Assembly (NCBI GenBank): GCA_934437985.1
Contig: CAKSBI010000007.1
Span: forward strand, 1 to 64,000
Direction: 5' to 3'
Length of the DNA: 64,000 nucleotides
DNA from: an uncultured Lachnospiraceae bacterium
Lineage (GTDB): Bacteria > Bacillota > Clostridia > Lachnospirales > Lachnospiraceae
Every line of letters begins with the position of its first letter. The first letter of the stretch is position 1. The notes under the pieces are model-generated. The model ran no database searches. It had not been told where the DNA came from and saw only the letters and a program-made list of their open reading frames with translations. Positions 47,255 through 55,183 of the stretch are shown here, piece by piece. Both the position numbers and the translations under genes were made by a program.

Positions 47255-48952
47255 TCATTCCCCAAGCCTGACAAATGAAGAATATATATCTAATCTGCCC
47301 CAGCCCCAGCTCTTATCGGGAACTGCCAGCCCCTCCTTATCAGCACCCCTTATAAGATAATTCTTCGCAGTCGTATTATTGACAGGTATATTCCTTCTTC
47401 CCCACTCTGCTATTAACGCCACTGCACCTGCCCCAACTCCTGCTGCTATACTTGTTCCGGTCACTTCTGTAAATCCGCCAAATCCATTTGCTGTATACAC
47501 ATTTACTGCCGGTGCAGTTATGTCCGGCTTTACCCTTCCATTTCTTGTAAATCCCCTGCTTGAATTAACATAGAGACTGTCACCTGAAACAGAACTGCCC
47601 CCAAATGTTATCACTCCCGATGCATTACCCGGCTCACATACAGTGATATCCGGATCCGGTGCAAGAAATACTACTGAACTTCCCGCAAAATTTTCCATTG
47701 GAAGCCACATATCAAATACACCCGGCTGGGGGCTCTGCTGAATTACCCTTATTGTCCACAAGCCCGGTGCCGGATTAATAAATCTGAAAAACAGCAGTTC
47801 ATCCCCGGAGTTTCCCTCAATTATCTCAGAAGATACTTCTAAGGTTGTATTGTTAAGAATAAAGTTAAGAGTGCGCTGCTCACCAAATCTTGCCTCAATA
47901 ATTCCCGTATATTCCCCAATCGGAGGCCTGACGGCAACTGCAAACATAGTTGCAGGACCGCCCCACAGCTCTGCCGTGAATCCACTTACACCCCCCTCAA
48001 CAGATATCTCCACGTCCTGTGATTCTTCATATAATAATGGCCTGCTTCTGAAATGATGCGCCCTTCCGGTCTCATTTCCTGCTGCCGCACATACATAAAT
48101 TCCCGGATTATATGTTATCAGATTAATATATTCTGCAAGTGGCCCGGTTCCGTTATGATCCCCCTGGTTAGTTCCGATTCCCAGACACAATACCAGCGGT
48201 TTACGCTGCTTTTTAACTACTTCAAGTACATATGTAATAGCCAGTAATATATCATTTTCCTGATAAGCTTCCACATTACCGTTAATCCCATAATAATCCC
48301 TGTACACCTGTTTGGCCTTTTTCAGCTTTACAACAATCAGCTCGGCAAGCGGGGCCGCCCCTGAAAAATCAGCTTCCTCCACCTCGCGCCCTGCCGCCAC
48401 AGCCGCTATAGCTGTTCCATGGTCACTGTCTTCTGCAAGAGATTCAATACCATCACTTGACACAGGTCCATTCCTTAGAGCCTCATTAATGTCCTGCACC
48501 GTATACTCCGTACCATAAGCAATCCCCTCGGGCGGGCTGCCGCTTCTGTCTTCCTGATTCCATGCAGCAACTATTTTAGTTGTATTGTCCTCCCTCACGA
48601 AGGCAGGATGCCTGAAATCAATGCCATTATCAATCACTGCAACAAGCACATTTTGTCCATACAGATTCAAAAAGGGCTGCCTCCGCAGCCTTAATATCCC
48701 TGTTTGCTGCAAAACCTGCATATCAAGCAGCCCATAGCATTTTGGAAGCGCCCTGTATCCCATCCTGCTTACAAGAAACCTGTCCGTATCAAATGGTTCA
48801 TATACTATTGCCTGCAGCTCATTGACGTATTGCACACATACATCTTCAAATCTCCGCTGAAAATACTCACTGTCCGCATTATAATCCACAATATAGTCAA
48901 TATAATCCTGTGAATATATCTGCTCCTCACACGCTCTTCCGGTTATTGGCAT
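47255..48952 (-). CDS. Subtilisin-family (S8) serine protease
   Basis: 565 residues, no signal peptide. Full catalytic triad: Asp108 (AVIDNGID), His178 (DSDHGTAIA) and Ser501 (TGTSIAAG). A long insertion between His and Ser (about 290-450) forms a beta-rich domain as in the Csp/CspB-type clostridial subtilases; the N-terminal about 90 residues look like a prodomain. Relatives include germination proteases and many uncharacterised cytoplasmic or surface subtilases. It is divergent from the AgrC-like kinase, with 147 bases between. Confidence 0.85.
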   Translation of the reverse strand: MPITGRACEEQIYSQDYIDYIVDYNADSEYFQRRFEDVCVQYVNELQAIVYEPFDTDRFLVSRMGYRALPKCYGLLDMQVLQQTGILRLRRQPFLNLYGQNVLVAVIDNGIDFRHPAFVREDNTTKIVAAWNQEDRSGSPPEGIAYGTEYTVQDINEALRNGPVSSDGIESLAEDSDHGTAIAAVAAGREVEEADFSGAAPLAELIVVKLKKAKQVYRDYYGINGNVEAYQENDILLAITYVLEVVKKQRKPLVLCLGIGTNQGDHNGTGPLAEYINLITYNPGIYVCAAAGNETGRAHHFRSRPLLYEESQDVEISVEGGVSGFTAELWGGPATMFAVAVRPPIGEYTGIIEARFGEQRTLNFILNNTTLEVSSEIIEGNSGDELLFFRFINPAPGLWTIRVIQQSPQPGVFDMWLPMENFAGSSVVFLAPDPDITVCEPGNASGVITFGGSSVSGDSLYVNSSRGFTRNGRVKPDITAPAVNVYTANGFGGFTEVTGTSIAAGVGAGAVALIAEWGRRNIPVNNTTAKNYLIRGADKEGLAVPDKSWGWGRLDIYSSFVRLGE

Positions 48953-49031
48953 ATATATTTTCCTTATTATACTTTATTATTAATAACTATATTAAATAAT
49001 TACAGCCAATATACCGGCGGCTTAAAATAAT

Positions 49032-49060
49032 TTGACATCTTTATACATATAAAATATAAT
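49032..49060 (+). promoter_or_regulatory. Consensus promoter of the kinase-regulator pair
   Basis: TTGACA (49032-49037), 17 bases, TATAAT (49055-49060), a perfect sigma-A match 40 bases before ATG 49100. Confidence 0.8.
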
Positions 49061-49099
49061 TAAATACAATAATTGACATTTTTCCAAAAGGAGTTTTCA

Positions 49100-50401
49100 A
49101 TGACAACATTTATAAGAGCATTAGAGCTCATTACATATATAATACTTGCATTCGGATGTTTTGGACTTAAACCCCGCATAACACTGTTGTCGGTCAGCAC
49201 GTCCATTATTCTGCTGACAGGCTGGAGCATCTACGCACTATCAGCTGCCACCCCATTTCCGGTAACATTCGTACATATAGCAGTTATATGTGTCCTTATT
49301 AAAGAAAAATTTTATATAAGCTTATGTACCGCTGTTGTTTCGTCCCTGGCTATGAATATAATATCCTGTTTTATTTCCTTTATTATATATGTTTTTTTCC
49401 AGCCACAATCCTCCGGTACATCAAATATCATTTACATATCTTCAATTATTGCATTACTGATCCTGATTGCAGCGTCATTCACCGCACACATCAGATTCCA
49501 TTCATTAACATCCATTGTAAGGGAATTAAGTCTGTGGCAGTGCATTGCAATTACATGTCTGTGCCTGTTTGATTTTTTTCTCTCTTCAATCACCTCTGTG
49601 CTAATGGAGCAGGATCTGAACCGACCTGGCCGTTATCTTATAATCACCACAATATACCTGACCATAATAACGAGCCTTGTCATTCTGGCATTGTACCTCA
49701 GGCTTCACAGACTTAATAAGTTATTAAACGAAGCTAATAATACCAATATGAAGCTGCTGAAGCTTGAAGAGAATCATTTTATGACTCTTCAGAATAAAAA
49801 TATGGATCTGAGGGCATTCAGGCATGACTACAATCACCATATACGCGCCTTACAGAAGCTGGTATCAGACTCTCCTGATAAGCTCGTCCATTATATTGAA
49901 AATATGGCAGAGATTAAAGAGTATACACACTATATCAGCTGTAACAGCCTTGTAGCAGATTCTGTTGTTAATTACTATTATGAGGAGTTCAGGAATATTA
50001 AGGCAGCATTTCAAGTTACCGGTATGCTCCCGGAGCATATTGCAATCGAAGACAGTGATCTGTGTGTCATATTGTCCAATATGCTTAGCAATGCATATGA
50101 TGAAATGATACGTATTGCTTACGATAAAACCAATACACCTGTTGTATACTGCTCAATATTCATTCTCAATAACTATATTGAAATATGTGTTGAAAATACA
50201 TCACATGAATATGCAGGCACATCAATAACAGGTACATCAAAAGCTGATACCATTAATCATGGTTTCGGACTAAGGAATATCGAAAAAGCAGCAAAAAAAT
50301 ATAACGGCAGCCTGCACGTTGACTATTCAGATAACAGGTTCAGGACATCTGTCAGGCTGCAGTACCGGCCATCTGCCACACAGCAGACTTATGGGAGGTG
50401 A
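49100..50401 (+). CDS. AgrC/GHKL-type sensor histidine kinase
   Basis: 433 residues: six or seven N-terminal TM helices (about 1-205) forming a membrane-embedded sensor with almost no outer domain, a dimerisation helix with His242 in RHDYNHHIRAL, and a GHKL ATPase domain (LCVILSNMLSNAYDEM; HGFGLRNIEKAAKKY). This architecture is used for peptide pheromones (AgrC, ComD, BlpH). The ATG at 49100 follows AAGGAG by six bases; the in-frame TTG at 49073 is rejected. No agrB/agrD is seen nearby, so the ligand is not identified. Confidence 0.88.
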   Translation: MTTFIRALELITYIILAFGCFGLKPRITLLSVSTSIILLTGWSIYALSAATPFPVTFVHIAVICVLIKEKFYISLCTAVVSSLAMNIISCFISFIIYVFFQPQSSGTSNIIYISSIIALLILIAASFTAHIRFHSLTSIVRELSLWQCIAITCLCLFDFFLSSITSVLMEQDLNRPGRYLIITTIYLTIITSLVILALYLRLHRLNKLLNEANNTNMKLLKLEENHFMTLQNKNMDLRAFRHDYNHHIRALQKLVSDSPDKLVHYIENMAEIKEYTHYISCNSLVADSVVNYYYEEFRNIKAAFQVTGMLPEHIAIEDSDLCVILSNMLSNAYDEMIRIAYDKTNTPVVYCSIFILNNYIEICVENTSHEYAGTSITGTSKADTINHGFGLRNIEKAAKKYNGSLHVDYSDNRFRTSVRLQYRPSATQQTYGR

Positions 50402-50407
50402 TGTGCA

Positions 50408-51079
50408 ATGCAGATAGGTATATGCGATGATAATACAGATGAGCTTAATAATATAAAAGATATCTGTGTTGATCTGGGATATTCTTCCATTGTATCGTTT
50501 TCATCAGCCGGTGATTTACTTGGAAATAATATCATTTATCCGGATCTATTATTTCTTGACATAGAAATGGATGGAATCAACGGCATTAACCTCAAAAATC
50601 ATTTTGAAAAAAATAACATACCAACCCTGATTGTATTTACAACCAGTCACACAGAATTAATGCCTGATGCCTTCGGGAAAAATGTCATCAGTTTTCTGCC
50701 AAAACCATGCTTAAGACATTCCGTTGCCATGTGTATTGAACGTGCGGAATTTCTGCTGCGTGACTACTACCGCATTCAGACCGATAACGATATTACACTT
50801 ATAAGCCGTGATGTTCTGTATATGTCAGCCGAGCAGAAATATACAATTATATACACAACTTCCAGCCGGTTTTTTCATTCCAGAAAGCCAATCATGCAAT
50901 GGTTCAGTGAGCTTGAACAGATAGGTTACTGCCAGATATCAAGATCAATCATCATCAATATGGTGTATTGTAAATGCATCATAAAATATGAAGCCATATT
51001 AACTGATGGCACCAGGCTCAGGATAAGCAGAAGATACCTGCCACTCACCCTGGCTGCAAAAAAAGCAGGTCTTCTATGA
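50408..51079 (+). CDS. LytTR-type response regulator (AgrA-like)
   Basis: 223 residues: receiver domain (MQIGICDDN acid pocket; phospho-Asp51 in LFLDIEMDG; FLPKPC Lys) and C-terminal LytTR DNA-binding domain (about 120-220; YIIYTTSSRFFHSRKPI, ISRSIIINM, LRISRRYLP). GGAGG precedes ATG 50408. Six bases after the kinase gene. LytTR regulators bind paired 9-bp repeats and in Gram-positives commonly control bacteriocin and virulence genes. The last codons overlap the stem of the terminator of the opposite cassette. Confidence 0.9.
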   Translation: MQIGICDDNTDELNNIKDICVDLGYSSIVSFSSAGDLLGNNIIYPDLLFLDIEMDGINGINLKNHFEKNNIPTLIVFTTSHTELMPDAFGKNVISFLPKPCLRHSVAMCIERAEFLLRDYYRIQTDNDITLISRDVLYMSAEQKYTIIYTTSSRFFHSRKPIMQWFSELEQIGYCQISRSIIINMVYCKCIIKYEAILTDGTRLRISRRYLPLTLAAKKAGLL

Positions 51080-51105
51080 ACAAAGTATATACAGAAGACC
51101 TGCCA
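51056..51105 (-). terminator. Terminator of the peptide/helveticin/BspA cassette, overlapping the regulator gene
   Basis: GCAGGTCTTCT and AGAAGACCTGC pair; the T run (CTTTTTTTG) lies on the minus strand, so it ends the cassette. One arm lies in the last codons of the LytTR gene. Confidence 0.7.
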
Positions 51106-51133
51106 TCACACAATCAGCAATAACCTGGCAATC

Positions 51134-52579
51134 CTACCGTATCACAACCTTCCTCTTGCAATGCCACCCCCCAAGAGGTTCCTCATAGTCCTCTGAATCC
51201 TCCATATACGTATCCAGGTATCTTGTGATCTCCACATAGTATGTCTTACCCTTTTCCAGCTTTTTTGACAGGCCCTTTCCATATGGTGCTGTGTAGAGGG
51301 CAAGGTCAAAGTCTGACATGTCCTTATTTTCTGAATAGCGGTAGAAATACGCATCTGTATCCCTGTCATATCCCTTTTTGCCATAATCAGAGGATTTTAC
51401 TGTCACCATGATCCTCCCGTTCTTCGATGTCACACTGTACTTCTTAAATATTGCTTTTGCCCTGATATCACCGAACAGCTTGCCGGGTATTGCTTTTGGG
51501 AATATCTCCCAGTCATTCTTCGCACTGATGTTCCACCCCACAAAGGTATATCCCTTTTTCTTCACATTCCTTGGCAGCCTGGTATCTGAACAGTATGTAT
51601 GCTTCTTCGGTCTCTTACCGTATATCCTGCCACCATCCAGGTTATATGTAATATTGTAGCTCCGGTACACTGCCTTTGCCTTCCTGCCCGGCTTCAGCGA
51701 GGAGACCTTTTTACCATCGACATACCAGCTCCGCCTGCCCTTTAACGTATCAAGGGGCACGCTTGTCCCTGAGTTATTGGCCACGGTCTTTAGTGAAGTA
51801 CAGTCAGCTATAAAATTCTTCGGTATCTCCTTCACTGACCTGCCAATTGTAATCTTCTTAAGGCTGTAACAGTCTGAGAAGGCATACCTGTTAACCTTTT
51901 CTACCGAATCGGGAATTGCTACCTCCTTTAGCCTCTTACACCCAATGAAAGCCCCAAACCCGATCTCACGGACATTTTCCGGCCATACAATGGTCTCAAG
52001 CCTTTGGCATAATATGCATATCGTGGTCGGTATCACCTGCATGTTTGATGGGAATGTTATCTTTCTGATACCTGTGTCTTCAAAAACACTCCTGCCGTAA
52101 TACTCAACTGATTCCGGCAATACTATCTCCTCCCCGATGTAGTTCCGGCAAAAACCATATCTGTCAATCCTCTTTAGGTTCGGCGGCAGGACAATATTAT
52201 TAGTTGCCGAGCTAAAAAATGAATGGTCGCCAATCTCCTGTAAGCTTGAAGGGAACACCACCTCCTTCCACGGCTCACTTTTATCATGTCTCCATAGTCT
52301 CTCAAAACATCTGTCACCGACTTTTTCTATGCCCTCACTTATGACAATCCTTATGATCTTATCACCTATCTCTTTATCTTCCGTGAACTGCTTAGTAATA
52401 GTCCCCTTTCCGCTTATCGTAAGCGTACCGTCCTGTGTAAGGGTGTAACTGCATTCGGGGCCACATTCACCACTTGCGATTACCTCATCCGCCAGACAGT
52501 GCACAGGCCTCATGCTGCATAATATCATTATACTGATTAAGCATAATGACGCCGTTAATATAATATTTCTTTTCATCAT
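51134..52579 (-). CDS. Secreted BspA-like LRR protein with InlB-type repeat
   Basis: 481 residues. Signal peptide (MMKRNIILTASLCLISIMILCS), BspA-type leucine-rich repeats (about 70-265; ISEGIEKVGDRCFERL, VAIPDSVEKVNRYAFSDCYSLKKITIG), one InlB-type repeat (ITYNLDGGRIYGKRPKKHT...VGWNISAKN...AKAIFKKY, about 305-385) and a C-terminal FN3-like tail. No cell-wall anchor motif is seen. Its ATG overlaps the stop of the helveticin-like gene (ATGA), so the two are translationally coupled. LRR proteins of this type bind host or glycan surfaces. Confidence 0.85.
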   Translation of the reverse strand: MMKRNIILTASLCLISIMILCSMRPVHCLADEVIASGECGPECSYTLTQDGTLTISGKGTITKQFTEDKEIGDKIIRIVISEGIEKVGDRCFERLWRHDKSEPWKEVVFPSSLQEIGDHSFFSSATNNIVLPPNLKRIDRYGFCRNYIGEEIVLPESVEYYGRSVFEDTGIRKITFPSNMQVIPTTICILCQRLETIVWPENVREIGFGAFIGCKRLKEVAIPDSVEKVNRYAFSDCYSLKKITIGRSVKEIPKNFIADCTSLKTVANNSGTSVPLDTLKGRRSWYVDGKKVSSLKPGRKAKAVYRSYNITYNLDGGRIYGKRPKKHTYCSDTRLPRNVKKKGYTFVGWNISAKNDWEIFPKAIPGKLFGDIRAKAIFKKYSVTSKNGRIMVTVKSSDYGKKGYDRDTDAYFYRYSENKDMSDFDLALYTAPYGKGLSKKLEKGKTYYVEITRYLDTYMEDSEDYEEPLGGWHCKRKVVIR

Positions 52580-54729
52580 TTTGACCTCTTTTTATATTGG
52601 CTTTCCTGCATATATTTTGTTGGGATGGAGCACAGGTATTGACGTGACTTATCTGTCCCTTTCCCATTATTAGGTGCTATAATAAATATAATATTTTTAC
52701 CCTCAATATGCAAACTCTCTATTTCCCTGGCAATCTTTTTACCACCAAAATTCACCTTTTGGGGGTTTACACGCAGCTGCGTCCTGTAGCTTCCATTTTT
52801 AGTAAGGTCTTTTGTGCTGTTCCTGCTTATCGTCATCATGCTTATATAGAGAGGCTTCTTCTTGTGCTCATCCCCTGATGTGAAATAAACCTTATTCTTC
52901 TTAATTGTGCCCCCTTTTTTATCTTTCACCCCGTATGTATCAGACACCTCTATCCCCTGGTTTGACCCGCCGGGTCTTATAAGCTGCGTCTTTTCTTTCT
53001 GTTCACAGCTGTAATTACACCACTTTTTTTTCATAGACTTGAATGACAATGATTTTGCATCAGGGTTGTCCTCAAAATATTTTATTATCTTTGGCATGCT
53101 GTAACACGCTATCTGGATTTTCGTTGTCTTTATCTTTTCGTCATCATCACCATTGATATCATTTGCAAACCATACACACAGCGTCCTGTTATCCTCGGAT
53201 AATGCGGCATCTATCCTTCCCACCCTTGCAAAGTACTTCCTTTTCTGATTGGCATAGGCAAGCTTGGTTATACGTTTCATCCCAAAGTCAGTTTCATTAT
53301 TGTTTTTCCCGGTATTTAAAACAGTACATGCACTATATTTAACCAGTGCCAGCGACTGCGAGAATTCCTTCCTTACATTTGCACCTAAGAGCATATACAT
53401 CTCACCGTTGCAGCTGACAAATTCAAATGTCTGTCCATGTGCAAACCCCTTCAGGCGCATGGTACTTTTTTCATCAAAGTTCAGTACCTTATTATCCTGG
53501 CTGTCGACTGAACAGGTGGATATATATATATCATTTCCTTTCCTCTGCGCTATATAATACTTATCCCCAAGCTTTGCATAGGACTGTAGGGCAGTTGGAC
53601 TTAATGTTTTAGGATTATTAGTGTCAAGGTCTTTTTCTAGCTTAATCCCTTTAATCTCAAATTCAATCCCCTTATCCCCCATTGTAACCTTTCCCGGTCG
53701 GAGGGCAGGCCGTGCATATCCCTTTTTATCATCACCTGTAGGCTCTATAACTTTTTTACCTTTCAATAATGCGGCCCTGACCATTATATATGCCCGGTAT
53801 TCTTCCTCCGTATCAAACTCATCCTCATCCCTTTCATATCCGTCCCCAACCTCACCTTCAATCTCCGTCTCTTCATCAGCAAGCTCCATCATATCATACA
53901 GGTAATATTCATCTATCCCTGCATCACCTTCCGCTTCGCCAATAAATCCAAATGAGACTGTTCCCCCCGGTGCGATTGATGCATTATGGCAGGAATTATT
54001 CAGGTATATATAATGGTCATCACTTTCCTCAACAACTGCGTTCCAGACCTGCTCCATCTTTATCCCGGTTTCAAGCTCCAGCTTCCAGTCATCAATAATC
54101 CTGTCAGACAGGTTATGTATCGTTATCTCACCATTAACCTTATTGCCATCCCACCTGCTGTATTCTTTATATGTCACATCATACTCATCAAGAACCTCTG
54201 CAGCTTCTTTTGTAAGGTATGCAGTATCAGGGAACTCCACATCATCCCGGTAACTGATAGTCATTCCGAATGATGCCGTGCCCCCACACGCAATATCCTG
54301 GTTCCAATACACATTCTTTATTGTATATGTATTGCCTTCTTTTTTTGTTATCTGCGCATTCCATATATTCTCAATCTCAGCATCCATGTCAAACCTGATC
54401 TCCCAATCCTCAATGTCCTCCTCCATGGAATTGGTCAGTGTCACCTCAACATTGCTGTGGTCCTGCCAGGAAGCCAGCACCCTGAAGCATGTATCAACCT
54501 TATTCTCTGTTAAGATATCAAGGGCTTCCTCATAATCTTCATCCGTTATATCATCAATTACATATTCCTCATTCTCATCCGGTTCTTCAAACTCCATGTC
54601 ATCATAATCCTCATCGTCCTCAAACACATCACCTTCACGTAATTCAAATGCCTGTGCAGAGCCTGCATTACATATTATGGCATTAAATACAAATACCATT
54701 ACCATTACATATGCTATAAATCTTCTCAT
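52576..54729 (-). CDS. Secreted CBM2-like x2 plus helveticin J-like (class III bacteriocin) protein
   Basis: 717 residues. Signal peptide (MRRFIAYVMVMVFVFNAIICNAGSAQA), acidic stretch, two tandem CBM2-like domains (FRVLASWQDHSNVEVTLTN... / GEITIHNLSDRIIDDWKLELE...WNAVVEE), then about 370 residues that follow helveticin J motif by motif: KGNDIYIS, KGFAHGQTFEF, LALVKYS, the RVGRIDAALSEDNRTLCVWF segment, SNQGIEV, and EIESLHIEG. Helveticin J is a heat-labile large bacteriocin of Lactobacillus. ATG 54729 follows GAGG by eight bases; another ATG at 54783 lies in this frame but overlaps the small ORF. Whether it kills, binds cellulose or adheres is unknown. Confidence 0.78.
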   Translation of the reverse strand: MRRFIAYVMVMVFVFNAIICNAGSAQAFELREGDVFEDDEDYDDMEFEEPDENEEYVIDDITDEDYEEALDILTENKVDTCFRVLASWQDHSNVEVTLTNSMEEDIEDWEIRFDMDAEIENIWNAQITKKEGNTYTIKNVYWNQDIACGGTASFGMTISYRDDVEFPDTAYLTKEAAEVLDEYDVTYKEYSRWDGNKVNGEITIHNLSDRIIDDWKLELETGIKMEQVWNAVVEESDDHYIYLNNSCHNASIAPGGTVSFGFIGEAEGDAGIDEYYLYDMMELADEETEIEGEVGDGYERDEDEFDTEEEYRAYIMVRAALLKGKKVIEPTGDDKKGYARPALRPGKVTMGDKGIEFEIKGIKLEKDLDTNNPKTLSPTALQSYAKLGDKYYIAQRKGNDIYISTCSVDSQDNKVLNFDEKSTMRLKGFAHGQTFEFVSCNGEMYMLLGANVRKEFSQSLALVKYSACTVLNTGKNNNETDFGMKRITKLAYANQKRKYFARVGRIDAALSEDNRTLCVWFANDINGDDDEKIKTTKIQIACYSMPKIIKYFEDNPDAKSLSFKSMKKKWCNYSCEQKEKTQLIRPGGSNQGIEVSDTYGVKDKKGGTIKKNKVYFTSGDEHKKKPLYISMMTISRNSTKDLTKNGSYRTQLRVNPQKVNFGGKKIAREIESLHIEGKNIIFIIAPNNGKGTDKSRQYLCSIPTKYMQESQYKKRSK

Positions 54730-54755
54730 AATATAATCCTCTTCCTTCCTGCTGC

Positions 54756-54812
54756 CTACTTTCCGAACAACTTTTTCAGCCATTCATAAAAACTAAAACC
54801 TGACAGATACAT
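54756..54812 (-). CDS. 18-residue peptide ORF with a strong ribosome binding site
   Basis: Too short for routine prediction. ATG 54812 is seven bases after GGGAGG, the best SD in this cassette, and the frame runs MYLSGFSFYEWLKKLFGK to TAG at 54756. The peptide has six aromatic residues and a net charge of about +2 and could form an amphipathic helix. It ends 26 bases before the helveticin-like start. It may be a pheromone, a leaderless antimicrobial peptide or a translated leader. There is no adjacent processing gene. Nothing here proves that it is made. Confidence 0.5.
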   Translation of the reverse strand: MYLSGFSFYEWLKKLFGK

Positions 54813-54912
54813 AATGCCACCTCCCTTTCACGATATCAGACTTTCGTCTTTTTCATGTTATCATTCAGGTGCATTATTATCGATAAATATGCGACGAACG
54901 GTAAATTGGGTG

Positions 54913-54951
54913 CAAAAAAGCACCTGTCATTGTATTTGACAGATGCTTTTT
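54913..54951. terminator. Bidirectional terminator upstream of the cassette
   Basis: AGCACCTGTCA and TGACAGATGCT form a near-perfect stem with T runs on both strands. It insulates the cassette from clpX. The cassette promoter would lie in 54841-54900, with a poor -10 (GATAAT). Confidence 0.75.
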
Positions 54952-55020
54952 GTATTACTTAATAATTATTACCGGAAGTCTGTATACCTACCGGCTCTCC
55001 CATTCTTTACTTCCTTATTT

Positions 55021-55170
55021 TTACTTTTTCGTTATGCTCCACTTTCCGTAAATTTTGTTTTTTCCACTTGTTTTATATGCACGGATCCTGACAAAATATG
55101 TTTTTTTCTTTTGTAATTTTATCTGGCACGTCTTTTTCTTATTTTTTACCCATTGGGATTTTGCCTTTTT
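55021..55170 (-). pseudogene. 3' remnant of an FN3/lysine-rich secreted protein gene
   Basis: A 49-codon open frame with no start runs from after a TGA at 55171-55173 to TAA at 55021: KKAKSQWVKNKKK...KKKTYFVRIRAYKTSGKNKIYGKWSITKK. The TYFVRIRAYK...YGKWS pattern is the end of an FN3 domain, as at the C-terminus of many Lachnospiraceae surface proteins. No upstream part of the domain is found before clpX, so it looks like the stump of a deleted gene. Confidence 0.6.
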
Positions 55171-55183
55171 TCAGTATTTGTTA

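Noticed and set aside
49073..49099. In-frame TTG start of the AgrC-like kinase
   Set aside because: The SD AAGGAG lies within the extension and serves ATG 49100.
54781..54783. ATG 54783 as the start of the helveticin-like gene (MAEKVVRKVGS...)
   Set aside because: It lies inside the peptide ORF in another frame and has no SD of its own; ATG 54729 has an SD and begins a clear signal peptide.
54756..54812. Peptide ORF as a classical AgrD precursor
   Set aside because: It is only 18 residues and lacks the AIP core and acidic tail; no agrB gene is present.
54841..54950. Paired LytTR binding site in the cassette promoter
   Set aside because: Only one good 9-mer was found, with no second repeat at 12-13 bp.
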